NCBI RefSeq assembly: GCF_001428125.1
Contig: NZ_LMSM01000006.1
Location: 732,270 to 796,269, forward strand
DNA: 64,000 bases
Origin: Nocardioides sp. Soil774
Lineage (GTDB): Bacteria > Actinomycetota > Actinomycetes > Propionibacteriales > Nocardioidaceae
Direction of reading: 5' to 3'
Shown here: positions 17,830-25,516 of the stretch, piece after piece
Position numbering within the stretch: the stretch's first letter is position 1
How the letters are laid out: every line of letters starts with the position of its first letter
Translations under genes and position numbers: made by a program
The notes under the pieces: model-generated
Told to the model about the DNA's origin: nothing
Database searches by the model: none
The model's input: only the letters and a program-made list of their open reading frames with translations

Positions 17830-18738
17830 TCAGTTGTTGAAGGACGACGTCTTGGACGACGCGAGCTCGATCGCCTGCTCGAGCGGCACGTCCTCGAGGG
17901 CCTCGGCGATGTCGGACCCGACGTGGCTCACCTCCGGGCCGCGCTCGAGTGGCACGAGGGTGTGTACGAGCCGGTCGTCGTAGGCGTGGACCATGGTGAA
18001 GGCCTGGTTGGCGTCGACCCCGGAGACGAAGCGGTCGACCGGCGCGGGGTCGGAGGTGTAGCAGCCGGCCGAGGCGACCGACACCGGCACGCCGGCGAAG
18101 GTCGACCACGTCGAGAGGTGCAGGTGGCCGGCGAGGATGCCGCGCACGTCAGTGCCGGCGATGACGTCGGCGAGAGCCTGCTGGTCGCGCAGCTCGATGA
18201 GCTCGGCGGCGCGCAGCATCGGCAGCGGGAGCGGCGGGTGGTGCATCGCGAGGAGGGTGCCGTGCTCGGCCGGCGTGGCCAGCACGTCGGCGAGCCAGGC
18301 GAGCTGGTCGGCGTGCAGGTCGCCGTGGTGGTAGCCGGGGACGCTCGTGTCGAGCGCGACGATCCGCAGGCCGTCGACCTCGTGCACGCGGTCCTGGAAC
18401 CCGTCGTCCTCGGAGCCGTAGAGGCCCCGCGCGAAGGGGGCGCGCTCGTCGTGGTTGCCCATCGTCCAGACCACCACCGCGCCCATCTCCGCGGCCGCGG
18501 GCTCCACGATCGAGCGCAGCGTCGCGTAGGCCTCGGGCTCGGCCCGGTCGGCGAGGTCGCCGGTGAAGACGAGTGCCTGCGGCGCGGGACGTACGGCGGC
18601 GAGGCGGGCGAGGGCGGCCCGAAGGTGGGCATCGTTGTCGATGACGCCGTAGTGCAGGCCGCCGGCGCCGATCAGGTGCGGGTCGGAGAGGTGCGCGACG
18701 ACGTGCCGGGGAGCGGCGTACTGGCCGAGCTGCTTCAC
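17830..18738 (-). CDS. Metallophosphoesterase, CpdA-like
   Basis: A 302-residue calcineurin-type phosphoesterase, the class that includes cyclic-nucleotide phosphodiesterase CpdA. All dinuclear metal motifs are present: AHLSDPHL, VFTGDLADR, MGNHDE, AMHHPPL and GHLHL. GTG 18738 is preferred because a TACGCT box lies six bases upstream and the longer frame (to 18825) would run into fahA. It is followed by the histidine phosphatase. Whether it acts on cAMP is inferred from the motif set only. Confidence 0.9.
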   Translation of the reverse strand: MKQLGQYAAPRHVVAHLSDPHLIGAGGLHYGVIDNDAHLRAALARLAAVRPAPQALVFTGDLADRAEPEAYATLRSIVEPAAAEMGAVVVWTMGNHDERAPFARGLYGSEDDGFQDRVHEVDGLRIVALDTSVPGYHHGDLHADQLAWLADVLATPAEHGTLLAMHHPPLPLPMLRAAELIELRDQQALADVIAGTDVRGILAGHLHLSTWSTFAGVPVSVASAGCYTSDPAPVDRFVSGVDANQAFTMVHAYDDRLVHTLVPLERGPEVSHVGSDIAEALEDVPLEQAIELASSKTSSFNN

Positions 18739-18744
18739 GCGCCC

Positions 18745-18750
18745 AGCGTA
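18745..18750 (-). promoter_or_regulatory. -10 box of the metallophosphoesterase gene
   Basis: TACGCT on the minus strand, six bases before the GTG at 18738. It sits between fahA and this gene, so the phosphoesterase pair can be transcribed independently of fahA. Confidence 0.5.
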
Positions 18751-18769
18751 GGGCCCGCGGTCGAGCTGC

Positions 18770-19996
18770 TCAGCGCCCTGGCACGATGCGCCCGGTGACC
18801 TCGCCCAGCGAGATCCGTCCGCCACCCGTGCCCGGCGCGGTGTAGCGCAGGGTGACCTCGTCGCCGTCCTGGAGGAAGGTGCGCTCGCGACCGCCGGCGG
18901 TGAAGGGCTCCTTGCCGCCCCAGCTCAGCTCCAGCAGCGAGCCGCGCTGGTCGCGCTCGGCGCCGGAGACGGTGCCCGAGGCCCAGAGGTCGCCGGTGCG
19001 CAGGCTCGCGCCGTTGACCGTGGTGTGGGCGAGCATCTGGGCCGGCGACCAGTACATCGTGCGGTAGGGCGGGCGCGCCACGACCTCCCCGTCGAGCACG
19101 ACCTCGATCTCGATGTCGAGACCGGCCGGGCCCTCCACCCGGAGGTAGTCGAGGACCTCGGGGTCCTGCTCCGGCAGGTCGGTCCAGGCCGCGTCGAGGG
19201 CGGCGAGAGGGGTGACCCACGCGCTGATCGAGGTGGCGAACGACTTGCCGAGGAACGGTCCGAGCGGGACGTACTCCCAGGCCTGGATGTCGCGCGCCGA
19301 CCAGTCGTTGAGCCCCACCACGCCGAAGGTGTGCCGGGCGAAGTCGGCGGTGGCGACGCGATCGCCCATCGCGGACGGGACGCCCACGACGAAGCCCAGC
19401 TCGGCCTCGATGTCGAGGCGGGCCGAGGGGCCGTAGGTCGGCTGCTCTTCGGTGGGGGCCTTGCGCTGCCCGCTGGGGCGCACCACGTCGGTGCCCGAGA
19501 CGACCACGGTGCCGGACCGTCCGTGGTAGCCGACGGGGAGGTGCTTCCAGTTGGGCAGCAGCGGCTCGGAGTCGGGGCGGAAGATGCGCCCGACGTTGGA
19601 GGCGTGGTGCTCGGAGGCGTAGAAGTCGACGTAGTCGCCCACGGCGAACGGCATCAGCATCCGCACCGACTCCAGCGGTGCGAGCGCCGGCTCGACCAGG
19701 TCGCGCTCGGTCTCGTCGGTCAGCAGCCCGGTGATCCACGCCCGGGTGGAGTCCCACACGGTCGGCCCGGCCGCCATGAACGGGTTGAGCGTGGGCTGGT
19801 CGAAGAGCTCGTGGGTGTCGACCATGTCGGCGGCCGCGACCACGCTCAGGTCGAGCACCTGGTCGCCGATGCGCACCGCGACGCGGGGGTGCTCACCGGA
19901 GCGCGCGAAGACGCCGTAGGGGAGGTGGTCGACGTCGAAGCCGGATCCGGCCGCGCCGGGCACCCAGCTCGAGGGAGTGCTGCGAGGGGTGGTCAT
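18770..19996 (-). CDS. fahA: Fumarylacetoacetase
   Basis: A 408-residue enzyme that hydrolyses fumarylacetoacetate to fumarate and acetoacetate, the last step of tyrosine/homogentisate catabolism. The active-site loop DYVDFYASEHHASNVGRIFRP, the metal-binding E-x-E of LDIEAELGFVVG and NDWSARDIQAWEYVPLGPFLGKSFATSISAWVTP are all conserved. The start at 19996 overlaps the upstream gene's stop by four bases (ATGA). It is read divergently from hmgA, which supplies maleylacetoacetate; no isomerase is in the window, although fumarylacetoacetate forms by isomerisation. Confidence 0.95.
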   Translation of the reverse strand: MTTPRSTPSSWVPGAAGSGFDVDHLPYGVFARSGEHPRVAVRIGDQVLDLSVVAAADMVDTHELFDQPTLNPFMAAGPTVWDSTRAWITGLLTDETERDLVEPALAPLESVRMLMPFAVGDYVDFYASEHHASNVGRIFRPDSEPLLPNWKHLPVGYHGRSGTVVVSGTDVVRPSGQRKAPTEEQPTYGPSARLDIEAELGFVVGVPSAMGDRVATADFARHTFGVVGLNDWSARDIQAWEYVPLGPFLGKSFATSISAWVTPLAALDAAWTDLPEQDPEVLDYLRVEGPAGLDIEIEVVLDGEVVARPPYRTMYWSPAQMLAHTTVNGASLRTGDLWASGTVSGAERDQRGSLLELSWGGKEPFTAGGRERTFLQDGDEVTLRYTAPGTGGGRISLGEVTGRIVPGR

Positions 19997-20868
19997 GAGT
20001 CCTCCGGGGAGTGGGGGGAGAGCAGGCCGAGCGCGACCAGGTCGTCGCGCGGCTCGGTCACCGAGCAGGAGCCGAACGAGGTGAACCAGCGGCGGGCCGA
20101 GGACAGGTCGTGCGCCGCGAGCGCCGCGCCGTCGCGCTCGCGCAGGACGTCGGTCGCCTCGGCCACCGAGCCGCCGTCCCAGAGCACCTGGGTGGCGACC
20201 AGGACGTTGAGGAAGCCGTGCATGCCGCCGCCCTCCGGGTCGTGGCGGACCGCGCGGTGGAGCCCGGCCGTGCACTTGAACGGGGTCTCCCGGTCGAGCG
20301 CGGCATCGACCCACGCGGCGACGACCGCCTCGTCGGGCACCAGCGCGTGGTCGACGTTGCCGAGGCGCAGCTTGAGGCGCAGGCCGGCGGCGGCCACCTC
20401 GTCGGCGGCGGCCAGCCAGGCGGCCGTGGCGGGACCGGGCACCTCGACGTGGACGCGTACGTCGTCGGCGAGCATGCCCTCGCCCCGCGCGTGGTCGAGC
20501 GCGGCGACCACCCGTCGTACGTTGGCGGCGGGGTCGTCGGGGTCGCGGAGCGCGATCTCGAGGGCGGTGACGTCCAGGCCGAGCCGGGCCGCGGCGGCCA
20601 GCGGGCCCGCCACCTGGCCTGCGCCGCCGGTGACGACCACCGACAACGGTGCGCCGAAGCCACGCGCGAGCGGCAGGTCGGTGTCGCGCAGCACGAAGGA
20701 GGCGACCAGGTCGGCCCACCACTCGTCGCGGCGCGCCCCCCACGCCGCGGTGGCGTCGTGGATCGGGGCGTCGCCCGGCGGGAAGACGGCGGCGTCGTCG
20801 ACCAGGTCGCGCCACTGGTCGGGCAGGGCGCCGGCCGGCGGATCGACAGGTGCGGGGGAAGGGGACAC
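19993..20868 (-). CDS. Uncharacterised protein translationally coupled to fumarylacetoacetase
   Basis: A 291-residue soluble protein that I do not recognise as a named family. Its start is GTG 20868, six bases after a TAGAGT box, and its stop overlaps the fahA start (ATGA). Visible features are an N-terminal DLVDDAAVFPPGDAPIHDATAAWGARRDEW, a WWADLVASFVL segment, alternating beta/alpha stretches (VHVEVPGPATAAWLAAADEVAAAGLRLKLRLGNVD) and RETPFKCTAGLHRAVRHDPEGGGMHGFLN, which looks like a conserved catalytic or ligand-binding region (lysine, cysteine and two histidines). The order of strands and helices suggests a TIM-barrel-like fold. Its tight linkage argues for a role in aromatic or tyrosine catabolism, for example maleylacetoacetate handling. 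That is inference. Confidence 0.75.
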   Translation of the reverse strand: MSPSPAPVDPPAGALPDQWRDLVDDAAVFPPGDAPIHDATAAWGARRDEWWADLVASFVLRDTDLPLARGFGAPLSVVVTGGAGQVAGPLAAAARLGLDVTALEIALRDPDDPAANVRRVVAALDHARGEGMLADDVRVHVEVPGPATAAWLAAADEVAAAGLRLKLRLGNVDHALVPDEAVVAAWVDAALDRETPFKCTAGLHRAVRHDPEGGGMHGFLNVLVATQVLWDGGSVAEATDVLRERDGAALAAHDLSSARRWFTSFGSCSVTEPRDDLVALGLLSPHSPEDS

Positions 20869-20874
20869 GGGTCT

Positions 20875-20880
20875 ACTCTA
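20875..20880 (-). promoter_or_regulatory. -10 box of the unknown gene-fahA operon
   Basis: TAGAGT on the minus strand, six bases before the GTG at 20868. It sits just beside the palindromic operator, so a bound regulator would cover it. Confidence 0.5.
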
Positions 20881-20889
20881 GCCACCAGA

Positions 20890-20911
20890 TATCGGACACG
20901 TGCGTCCGATA
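20890..20911. promoter_or_regulatory. Perfect dyad operator between hmgA and the fahA operon
   Basis: TATCGGAC and GTCCGATA are perfect eight-base inverted arms around ACGTGC. A partial further copy, ATCGG then GGACAC, follows at 20912-20928. The site overlaps the probable -10 of hmgA (GATAAT, 20908-20913) and lies next to the TAGAGT box of the opposite operon. It could therefore control both directions of the homogentisate block at once. The regulator (IclR-, TetR- or MarR-type) is not in the window. Confidence 0.6.
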
Positions 20912-20913
20912 AT
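20908..20913 (+). promoter_or_regulatory. Candidate -10 box of hmgA
   Basis: GATAAT close to TATAAT, about 20 bases before ATG 20934. No convincing -35 element is visible, consistent with a regulator-dependent promoter. Confidence 0.35.
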
Positions 20914-20933
20914 CGGATGATTGGACACTTGAG

Positions 20934-22169
20934 ATGGCCCACTACCGAGCACTCGGCCGGCTGCCCCGCCAGCGCCACACGCAGCTGCGCGACGACGACG
21001 GCCACCTGTTCCGCGAGGAGCTGATGGGCGAGGAGGGCTTCTCCTCCGACTCCTCCCTGCTCTACCGCCGCGGGGTGCCCAGCGCGATCACCGACAGCCA
21101 GGTCTGGGAGCTCCCCGACCAGGCCCGCACGCCCAACCACCCGCTCAAGCCGCGCCACCTCAGGCTGCACGACCTCCCCTTCCCCGGGTCAGGCCGCGGC
21201 GCCTGCCCGGTCGAGGGGCGCCGGCTGGTGCTGGGCAACAACGACGTCCGCATCGGCTACGTCGTCACCGGCACCGACCCCTCCCCGCTCTACCGCAACG
21301 CCATCGGCGACGAGTGCGTCTACGTCGAGTCCGGCAGCGGCACGGTCGAGACCGTCTTCGGCGTGGTGCCCTACCGCACCGGCGACTACGTGGTGGTCCC
21401 GCGCGCCACCGACCACCGCTGGGTGCCGGCCGAGTCCTCGCGCCTCTACGCCATCGAGGCCAGCTCGCACATCCACCCGCCCAAGCGCTACCTCTCCCGC
21501 TTCGGCCAGCTGCTCGAGCACGCCCCCTACTGCGAGCGCGACCTCCACGGACCGACCGAGACCCACCAGGTCGAAGGCACCGACGTCGAGGTGCTGGTCA
21601 AGCACCGCACGAGCGGCGGCATCGTCGGCACCCGCTTCACCTACGCCACCCACCCCTTCGACGTCGTGGGCTGGGACGGGTGCCTCTACCCCTACACGTT
21701 CAACATCGAGGACTACATGCCCATCACCGGCAAGGTGCACCAGCCGCCGCCGGTGCACCAGGTCTTCGAGGGCTGGAACTTCGTGATCTGCAACTTCCTG
21801 CCCCGCAAGGTCGACTACCACGAGCTCGCGATCCCGGTGCCCTACTACCACTCCAACGTCGACTCCGACGAGGTCATGTTCTACGTCGGCGGCGACTACG
21901 AGGCGCGCAAGGGATCGGGCATCAACCTCGGCTCGATCAGCCTGCACCCCGGCGGTCACGCCCACGGCCCCCAGCCCAGCGCGATCGAGGCGTCGCTCGG
22001 CGCGGAGTTCTTCGACGAGTCCGCCGTCATGGTCGACACCTTCGCCCCGCTGGAGCTCGGTGAGGGCGGGCTGGCGGTCGAGGACCCGGCGTACGCCTGG
22101 ACGTGGGCCGGTCGCGGGCCGGACGGTGACGGGACCGACGGCGGGCCGGCGGTCTACAGCAACTCCTGA
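20934..22169 (+). CDS. hmgA: Homogentisate 1,2-dioxygenase
   Basis: A 411-residue non-haem iron dioxygenase that opens the homogentisate ring to maleylacetoacetate. The metal-ligand region VPYYHSNVDSDEVMFYVGGDY supplies histidine and glutamate ligands, and SLHPGGHAHGPQP supplies the last histidine. YRNAIGDECVYVESGSGTVETVFG, VVPRATDHRWVP and WDGCLYPYTFNIEDYMPITGKVHQPPPVHQVFEG are family hallmarks. It is the divergent partner of the unknown gene-fahA operon across a perfect palindrome, indicating coordinate control. Confidence 0.96.
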   Translation: MAHYRALGRLPRQRHTQLRDDDGHLFREELMGEEGFSSDSSLLYRRGVPSAITDSQVWELPDQARTPNHPLKPRHLRLHDLPFPGSGRGACPVEGRRLVLGNNDVRIGYVVTGTDPSPLYRNAIGDECVYVESGSGTVETVFGVVPYRTGDYVVVPRATDHRWVPAESSRLYAIEASSHIHPPKRYLSRFGQLLEHAPYCERDLHGPTETHQVEGTDVEVLVKHRTSGGIVGTRFTYATHPFDVVGWDGCLYPYTFNIEDYMPITGKVHQPPPVHQVFEGWNFVICNFLPRKVDYHELAIPVPYYHSNVDSDEVMFYVGGDYEARKGSGINLGSISLHPGGHAHGPQPSAIEASLGAEFFDESAVMVDTFAPLELGEGGLAVEDPAYAWTWAGRGPDGDGTDGGPAVYSNS

Positions 22170-22190
22170 GCCCCACCTTTCGGGTGGCTC
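22168..22190 (+). terminator. Short hairpin after hmgA
   Basis: GAGC/GCTC and CACC/GGTG pair around a TTTCG loop with a two-base bulge, overlapping the hmgA stop codon and followed by GTT. It is a weak terminator candidate just before the zwf promoter. Confidence 0.35.
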
Positions 22191-22192
22191 GT

Positions 22193-22198
22193 TAGCGT
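22193..22198 (+). promoter_or_regulatory. -10 box of zwf
   Basis: TAGCGT followed by six bases and ATG 22205, giving a leaderless transcript of zwf and the downstream hydrolase. Confidence 0.5.
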
Positions 22199-22204
22199 GG
22201 CCGC

Positions 22205-23653
22205 ATGACGACCACAGGGTCCGGCGACCCCGACCTGCCCGCGCACGTCTTCGTCCTCTTCGGTGCCCGCGGCGACCTCGCGGCCCGCAAGCTCTTCCCG
22301 GGCCTCTACCGTCTCGCTGCCGCCGGCCGGCTGCCGGAGGACTACGCCGTTGTGGGGAGCGGGCGTCACTCGCCGGGGTCCGACGACGACTTCCGCGACG
22401 AGGTGCTCGACGGCCTGCGCGAGAGCGTCGACGACCTCGACGAGCAGGTCGCTCGTGACCTGCTCGACCGCACCTGCTTCGTGACCTCCGACGCCGACGA
22501 CGGGGCCGACCTCGCTTCACGCGTGCGCGAGCTCGAGGAGTCGATGGGGGGCGAGCCGCGCCGCCTGGTCTACCTCTCCGTCCCGCCCGACGCGATGCCC
22601 GGGATGGTGGGGATGCTCGGTCGCGAGGGCCTCGCCGAGCGCGCCCGGCTGGTGATCGAGAAGCCCTTCGGCCTCGACCTGGAGTCCTTCGGCGAGCTCG
22701 ACCGCGACGTGCGCGAGGTCTTCGAGGAGGACCAGGTCTTCCGCATCGACCACTTCCTCGGCAAGGAGGCGGTGCAGAACCTGCTGGCCCTGCGCTTCGC
22801 CAACGCCCTCTTCGAGCCCGCATGGGACCGGCGCAGCATCGCCTCGGTGCAGGTCGACGTGCCCGAGACCCTGGCGATGGAGGGCCGCGGCTCGTTCTAC
22901 GAGACGACCGGCGCGCTGCGTGACATGGTCTCCACCCACCTGTTCCAGATCCTGGGCGCCGTCGCGCTGGAGGACCCGGGGGAGTGGTCCGCCGACGCCG
23001 TGCGGCGCGCTCGGGCCGAGGTCTTCGAGGCCGTACGCCCGCTCGACCCGTCGCGCGTGGTGCTCGGGCAGTACGACGGCTACCGCGACGAGGACGACGT
23101 CGACGACGACTCCACGGTCGAGACCTTCGTGGCGCTCGAGGCCCGGGTCGACAACGACCGGTGGCGCGACGTGCCGTTCTTCCTGCGCACGGGCAAGGCG
23201 ATGGCCGAGACCCGTCGCACGGTCACGCTCCGCTTCCGCGGCCCCGACTCGACGGTCTTCGGCTCCGACCTGGCCCGTGACGAGCTCGTGCTGGAGCTCA
23301 CCGACGAGGCGCAGGTGCACGTCGAGCTGCTCGGCAAGCGTCCCGGCCCCGAGATGGAGCTCGCGCCGGCCACGATGCGCCTCGACCTCGGCGAGGAGCT
23401 CCCGCACGACGAGCCCCTCGAGGCCTACGAGCGGCTCCTGCTCGACGTCCTGCACGGCGACCACACGCTGTTCGCCCACTCCGACGAGACCCGCCGGCTG
23501 TGGGAGGTCTGCCAGCCGGTCCTGGACGACCGGCCCGAGCCGCAGCCCTACGACCAGGGCTCGTGGGGGCCCGACGCCGCGCTGGCACTGCCCGACGGCG
23601 GCTGGCGGCTGGGGCGGGACTCGGAGCGGGACCCGGGCCGCGATGCGGACTGA
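22205..23653 (+). CDS. zwf: Glucose-6-phosphate 1-dehydrogenase
   Basis: A 482-residue dehydrogenase that oxidises glucose 6-phosphate to 6-phosphogluconolactone with NADP(+), the entry of the oxidative pentose phosphate pathway. The nucleotide-binding turn is [17 protein letters not shown], the substrate/active-site motif is [13 protein letters not shown] and [12 protein letters not shown] is conserved. It has an acidic C-terminal tail. It overlaps the downstream GH15 gene by 11 bp, so glucan or trehalose hydrolysis and glucose oxidation appear linked. No 6-phosphogluconolactonase or transaldolase gene is nearby. Confidence 0.94.
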   Translation: MTTTGSGDPDLPAHVFVLFGARGDLAARKLFPGLYRLAAAGRLPEDYAVVGSGRHSPGSDDDFRDEVLDGLRESVDDLDEQVARDLLDRTCFVTSDADDGADLASRVRELEESMGGEPRRLVYLSVPPDAMPGMVGMLGREGLAERARLVIEKPFGLDLESFGELDRDVREVFEEDQVFRIDHFLGKEAVQNLLALRFANALFEPAWDRRSIASVQVDVPETLAMEGRGSFYETTGALRDMVSTHLFQILGAVALEDPGEWSADAVRRARAEVFEAVRPLDPSRVVLGQYDGYRDEDDVDDDSTVETFVALEARVDNDRWRDVPFFLRTGKAMAETRRTVTLRFRGPDSTVFGSDLARDELVLELTDEAQVHVELLGKRPGPEMELAPATMRLDLGEELPHDEPLEAYERLLLDVLHGDHTLFAHSDETRRLWEVCQPVLDDRPEPQPYDQGSWGPDAALALPDGGWRLGRDSERDPGRDAD

Positions 23654-25499
23654 GCGGCACGGCGCGCTGTCGCCGGCGATCGCCGACCACGGCCTCGTGG
23701 GCGACCTGCGCACCGCGGCGCTGGTCGCCACCGACGGCACGATCGACTGGTTCTGCCCGGGCCGCTTCGACGCGCCCAGCGTGTTCGCCTCGATCCTCGA
23801 CCCCGACGCCGGCTCGTGGCGGCTCGGCCCCGACGACGACGACGCACGCAGCCAGCAGTACTACCACCCCGAGACCAACATCCTCGTCACCCGCTTCATG
23901 ACCGACCGGGGCGTGGTCGAGGTGCAGGACTTCATGCCGGTGCTGCGTGCGCACGACCCCCGCCACCGCCAGCGGCTCGTACGCCGCGTGGTGGGCCTGC
24001 GCGGCTGCGTCGACCTCACGATGGTGATGGCGCCGCGCCCCGACTACGGCGCCGTCACCCCCGAGCTCTCGACCGAGGACGACGTGGTCCGGTTCGCCGA
24101 CGGCGACGTCCACCTCGCCCTGTCGAGCACGAGCGCGCTCGAGGTCGCCGACCACGCCGCGACCGCACGCCTCGCCCTGCACGCGGGGGAGTCGGCGCTC
24201 TTCGTGCTCGAGGTGCTCGCCCCCGGTGAGCCGGCCTGCGGCTGCACCGAGGACGACGTCGAGGAACTGTTCGACGCCACCGCCGCCTTCTGGCGCGGCT
24301 GGCTCTCGAGGTGCACCTACACCGGCCGGTGGCGCGAGTGGGTCGAGCGCTCCGCGCTCACCCTCAAGCTGTTGTGCCACGAGCCGAGCGGCGGCATCGT
24401 GGCCGCGCCCACCACGAGCCTGCCCGAGCGCATCGGCGGCACCCGCAACTGGGACTACCGCTACGTCTGGGTGCGCGACGCCGCGTTCAGCGTCTACGCC
24501 CTGCTGCGCCTCGGCTTCACCGACGAGGCGTCGGCCTTCGTGCGCTTCCTCTCCGAGCGGCTCGGCGAGGCCGCCGACGACGGCGTCGACGAGGAGCGGC
24601 TCGGCCCGCTCCGGGTGCTCTACGACCTCGACGGCGCCATCCCGCACGAGCGCGAGCTCTCCCACCTCGCCGGGCACCGCGGCTCCCGTCCGGTGCGGGT
24701 GGGCAACGGCGCGGTCGACCAGCTCCAGCTCGACGTCTACGGCGAGCTCATCGACTCGGTCTACCTCTTCGACAAGCACGGGCGGGGCATCAGCCACGAC
24801 GCCTGGACCGACCTGCAGCGCATCATGTCGTGGCTGGTCGACAACTGGGAGCGCCCCGACGCGGGCATGTGGGAGATCCGTGGGGAGCCGCGCACCCACA
24901 CCACCTCGCTGGTGATGTGCTGGGTCGCGGTCGAGCGGATGATGCGGGTCGCACGCCGGCGCGGCCTGCCCGGCGACCTCCCCGAGCTCGCCGCCACCCG
25001 CGACGCGATCTACGAGCGCGTCATGACCGAGTGCTGGAACGACGAGCTCGGTGCGTTCACGGCGTTCGCCGGCGGTGACGTCCTCGACGCCGGCACCCTG
25101 CTCATGCCGATGGTCAAGATGCTCGCGCCCGACGACCCGCGCTTCCTGTCCACGCTGGCGCTGGTCGAGGAGCGGCTCGTCACCGACGGCCTGGTGCTGC
25201 GCTACGACCCCGAGACCTTCGACGACGGCGTCGACGGGGGCGCCGACGGCGTCCCGAACGGGGAGGGCACCTTCTCGCTCTGCTCCTTCTGGTACGTCGA
25301 GGCGCTCACGCGCGCGGGCCGGCTCGACGAGGCCCGGCTGGCGCTGGAGAAGATGTTCACCTACGCCAACCACCTCGGCCACTACGCCGAGCAGGTCGGG
25401 CTCAACGGCGAGCAGCTCGGCAACTTCCCGCAGGGCTTCACCCACCTGAGCCTGATCAGCGCGGTGATCAACCTCGACCGGAGCCTCGGCGGGCGCTGA
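23643..25499 (+). CDS. Glycoside hydrolase family 15 protein (trehalase/glucoamylase-like)
   Basis: A 618-residue GH15 enzyme. An N-terminal beta-rich domain (about residues 1-215) has [39 protein letters not shown], and the (alpha/alpha)6 catalytic domain includes [76 protein letters not shown], and [23 protein letters not shown]. Actinobacterial members of this shape act as trehalases or glucodextranases. ATG 23643 overlaps the zwf stop region by 11 bp. The released glucose would feed Zwf after phosphorylation. Confidence 0.87.
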   Translation: MRTERHGALSPAIADHGLVGDLRTAALVATDGTIDWFCPGRFDAPSVFASILDPDAGSWRLGPDDDDARSQQYYHPETNILVTRFMTDRGVVEVQDFMPVLRAHDPRHRQRLVRRVVGLRGCVDLTMVMAPRPDYGAVTPELSTEDDVVRFADGDVHLALSSTSALEVADHAATARLALHAGESALFVLEVLAPGEPACGCTEDDVEELFDATAAFWRGWLSRCTYTGRWREWVERSALTLKLLCHEPSGGIVAAPTTSLPERIGGTRNWDYRYVWVRDAAFSVYALLRLGFTDEASAFVRFLSERLGEAADDGVDEERLGPLRVLYDLDGAIPHERELSHLAGHRGSRPVRVGNGAVDQLQLDVYGELIDSVYLFDKHGRGISHDAWTDLQRIMSWLVDNWERPDAGMWEIRGEPRTHTTSLVMCWVAVERMMRVARRRGLPGDLPELAATRDAIYERVMTECWNDELGAFTAFAGGDVLDAGTLLMPMVKMLAPDDPRFLSTLALVEERLVTDGLVLRYDPETFDDGVDGGADGVPNGEGTFSLCSFWYVEALTRAGRLDEARLALEKMFTYANHLGHYAEQVGLNGEQLGNFPQGFTHLSLISAVINLDRSLGGR

Positions 25500-25516
25500 G
25501 CCCTGGCCGGGACGCG

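Noticed and set aside
18739..18825. Longer start of the metallophosphoesterase
   Set aside because: It would overlap fahA and lies upstream of the -10 box; the first 29 residues have no family resemblance.
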